Below are positions 5,251 through 5,622 of a DNA stretch of 5,622 bases, piece after piece; the stretch's first letter is position 1, and the number at the start of each line of letters is the position of its first letter. The stretch comes from Candidatus Woesearchaeota archaeon (lineage in GTDB: Archaea; Nanobdellota; Nanobdellia; Woesearchaeales; JAGVZT01). The notes beneath the pieces are model-generated. The model was given only the letters and a program-made list of their open reading frames with translations, had not been told where the DNA came from and did no database searches. The DNA is taken from NCBI GenBank assembly GCA_019323665.1, contig JAHWHA010000079.1, forward strand, positions 1 to 5,622, read 5' to 3'. Position numbers and translations under genes: made by a program.

Positions 5251-5275
5251 CTTTATTTTATTAATTTTTTCTCTA
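5251..5275 (+). terminator. T-rich terminator of the histone gene
   Basis: Directly after the stop codon the plus strand is T-rich, with a T6 run and several T3-T4 runs and no strong hairpin, typical of archaeal intrinsic termination. Confidence 0.5.
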
Positions 5276-5297
5276 TATTGCATGTCCAACAATAAAT

Positions 5298-5305
5298 TTT
5301 ATATA
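5298..5305 (+). promoter_or_regulatory. TATA box of tRNA-Ala(GGC)
   Basis: TTTATATA is centred about 30 nt before the first tRNA base, predicting a very short 5' leader. It makes the tRNA independent of the histone gene 81 nt upstream. Confidence 0.6.
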
Positions 5306-5350
5306 CCCTAATAGAAGCCATAACCTCAATGGGCTGGTAGTTCAACCTGG

Positions 5351-5370
5351 GCAGCTTATTGCTGAGGGAA
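5351..5370 (+). other. D-loop intron (19/20) of tRNA-Ala, 20 nt
   Basis: Inner helix CAGC/GCTG closed by TTATT; bulges GGG (cut GG|G) and AAT (cut AA|T); central helix exon ACCT with intron AGGG, three pairs plus an A.G mismatch at its outer end; outer helix is the D-stem GTTC/GAAC with one A.A opposition. Splicing gives a standard D-loop with G18G19 and T20A21. This is a relaxed BHB; the boundary is inferred from the structure and the tRNA consensus. Confidence 0.75.
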
Positions 5371-5410
5371 TAGAACGTCCGCTTGGCTAGCGGAAGGCTC
5401 CGGGTTCAAA

Positions 5411-5440
5411 CAGCTGGTTGTTAATCAATCGCTTTGAGAC
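5411..5440 (+). other. T-loop intron (59/60) of tRNA-Ala, 30 nt
   Basis: Outer helix is the T-stem CCGGG/CCCGG; central helix exon TTCA with intron TGAG (one G-U); bulges AAC (cut AA|C) and ACT (cut AC|T); inner stem with GGTTG/CAATC as its best part and a TTAAT loop. Splicing yields TTCAAAT. The intron resembles that of tRNA-Pro(UGG): 20 of 31 aligned positions are identical with one gap, by hand alignment. Confidence 0.85.
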
Positions 5441-5458
5441 TCCCGGCCAGTCCATTGG

Positions 5459-5502
5459 TTTCTATATTGATATTAACGACCATTAAGTAATAAATATAGA
5501 AA
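5459..5502. repeat. 10-bp perfect inverted repeat between tRNA-Ala and the last CDS
   Basis: TTTCTATATT (5459-5468) and AATATAGAAA (5493-5502) are perfect inverted arms separated by 24 nt. The repeat begins 5 nt after the tRNA and ends 2 nt before the TATA box of the next gene. It may be a binding site for a regulator of that gene, a stem in the tRNA trailer, or chance in A/T-rich DNA. Confidence 0.4.
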
Positions 5503-5504
5503 GA

Positions 5505-5512
5505 TTTATAAA
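5505..5512 (+). promoter_or_regulatory. TATA box of the partial CDS at the right edge
   Basis: TTTATAAA is centred about 30 nt before the ATG at 5539, so the mRNA probably begins at or just before that codon. This argues against the in-frame upstream ATG at 5524, which would lie before the transcription start. Confidence 0.5.
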
Positions 5513-5538
5513 AACAAAGCAACATGCTTATCCTTAAT

Positions 5539-5622
5539 ATGAATCAAGCTGAGATTGACAAGAGCATAATATCTGAATTTAGAAACGTAATTTCAGGAAT
5601 ATATTATGGTTTTTTCTATTTA
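5539..5622 (+). CDS. Start of an unidentified protein (C-terminus outside window)
   Basis: Twenty-eight open codons run from the ATG at 5539 to the window edge, beginning MNQAEIDKSII and continuing into a hydrophobic, aromatic stretch (IYYGFFYL). That composition could be the start of a membrane helix or simply a buried core strand; too little is visible to name a family. Support for a gene is the well-placed TATA box, the open frame to the edge, and the same promoter-to-ATG arrangement seen at other genes here. No Shine-Dalgarno sequence precedes it. An in-frame ATG at 5524 would add five residues but is less likely given the promoter position. Confidence 0.5.
   Translation, partial: MNQAEIDKSIISEFRNVISGIYYGFFYL

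Larger units (their letters stand above)
5331..5454 (+). tRNA. trnA: tRNA-Ala(GGC) with two introns (D-loop and T-loop)
   Basis: The 124-nt gene folds into a 74-nt tRNA after removal of 20 and 30 nt. Acceptor GGGCTGG/CCAGTCC contains G3-U70, the alanine identity pair; U8A9; D-stem GTTC/GAAC; spliced D-loop AACCTGGTA; anticodon stem TCCGC/GCGGA; loop TTGGCTA with anticodon GGC (reads GCC and GCU); variable loop AGGCT; T-stem CCGGG/CCCGG; spliced T-loop TTCAAAT; discriminator A73; no encoded CCA. Exons are 5331-5350, 5371-5410 and 5441-5454. Unspliced, neither the D-loop nor the T-loop fits a tRNA, which would hide the gene from simple scanners. A 3' trailer follows without CCA, so CCA must be added by tRNA nucleotidyltransferase. 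Confidence 0.92.

Overview
The window is a compact, AT-rich stretch of an archaeal chromosome. Evidence for Archaea: an HMf-type histone, a Kae1-type KEOPS subunit, TATA (box A) elements at a fixed distance upstream of almost every gene, and three tRNA genes interrupted by bulge-helix-bulge (BHB) introns with no encoded CCA. Short intergenic spaces, a stand-alone Kae1 and a CTP synthase with a glycine in the K-x-D-P-Y-L-N motif suggest a reduced DPANN-like lineage. That placement is an inference from memory of such proteins and is not proven here.

Layout, left to right. 1-447 (minus): 5' part of an unrecognised protein with an HEFGH zinc-protease motif, running off the left edge. 512-2113 (minus): CTP synthase, pyrG. 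2226-2786 (minus): small membrane site-2-protease-like M50 peptidase. 2835-2940 and 2993-3089 (minus): tandem tRNA-Pro(UGG) and tRNA-Pro(CGG), each with a T-loop intron. 3195-3761 (minus): unrecognised 188-residue protein. 3918-4910 (minus): kae1, shortened to 330 residues from the longest possible ORF. 5034-5249 (plus): histone, divergent from kae1. 5331-5454 (plus): tRNA-Ala(GGC) with a D-loop and a T-loop intron. 5539-5622 (plus): start of a CDS running off the right edge.

The most interesting content is the tRNA set. All three tRNA genes carry an intron at exactly the same non-canonical place (between positions 59 and 60 of the T-loop), and all use the invariant TTCA of the T-loop as one strand of the 4-bp BHB central helix. 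The tRNA-Ala intron resembles the tRNA-Pro(UGG) intron, although the tRNAs are unrelated. This points to spread of an intron family between tRNA genes and to a splicing endonuclease with broad specificity.

The protein genes look individually promoted rather than forming one operon. Most have a TATA-like element centred 25-30 nt before the ATG, which predicts leaderless mRNAs. The histone gene is the exception, with a leader of about 30 nt and a clear Shine-Dalgarno sequence. Functionally the window mixes nucleotide synthesis (pyrG), translation (tRNAs and the t6A enzyme Kae1), chromatin (histone) and membrane proteolysis.
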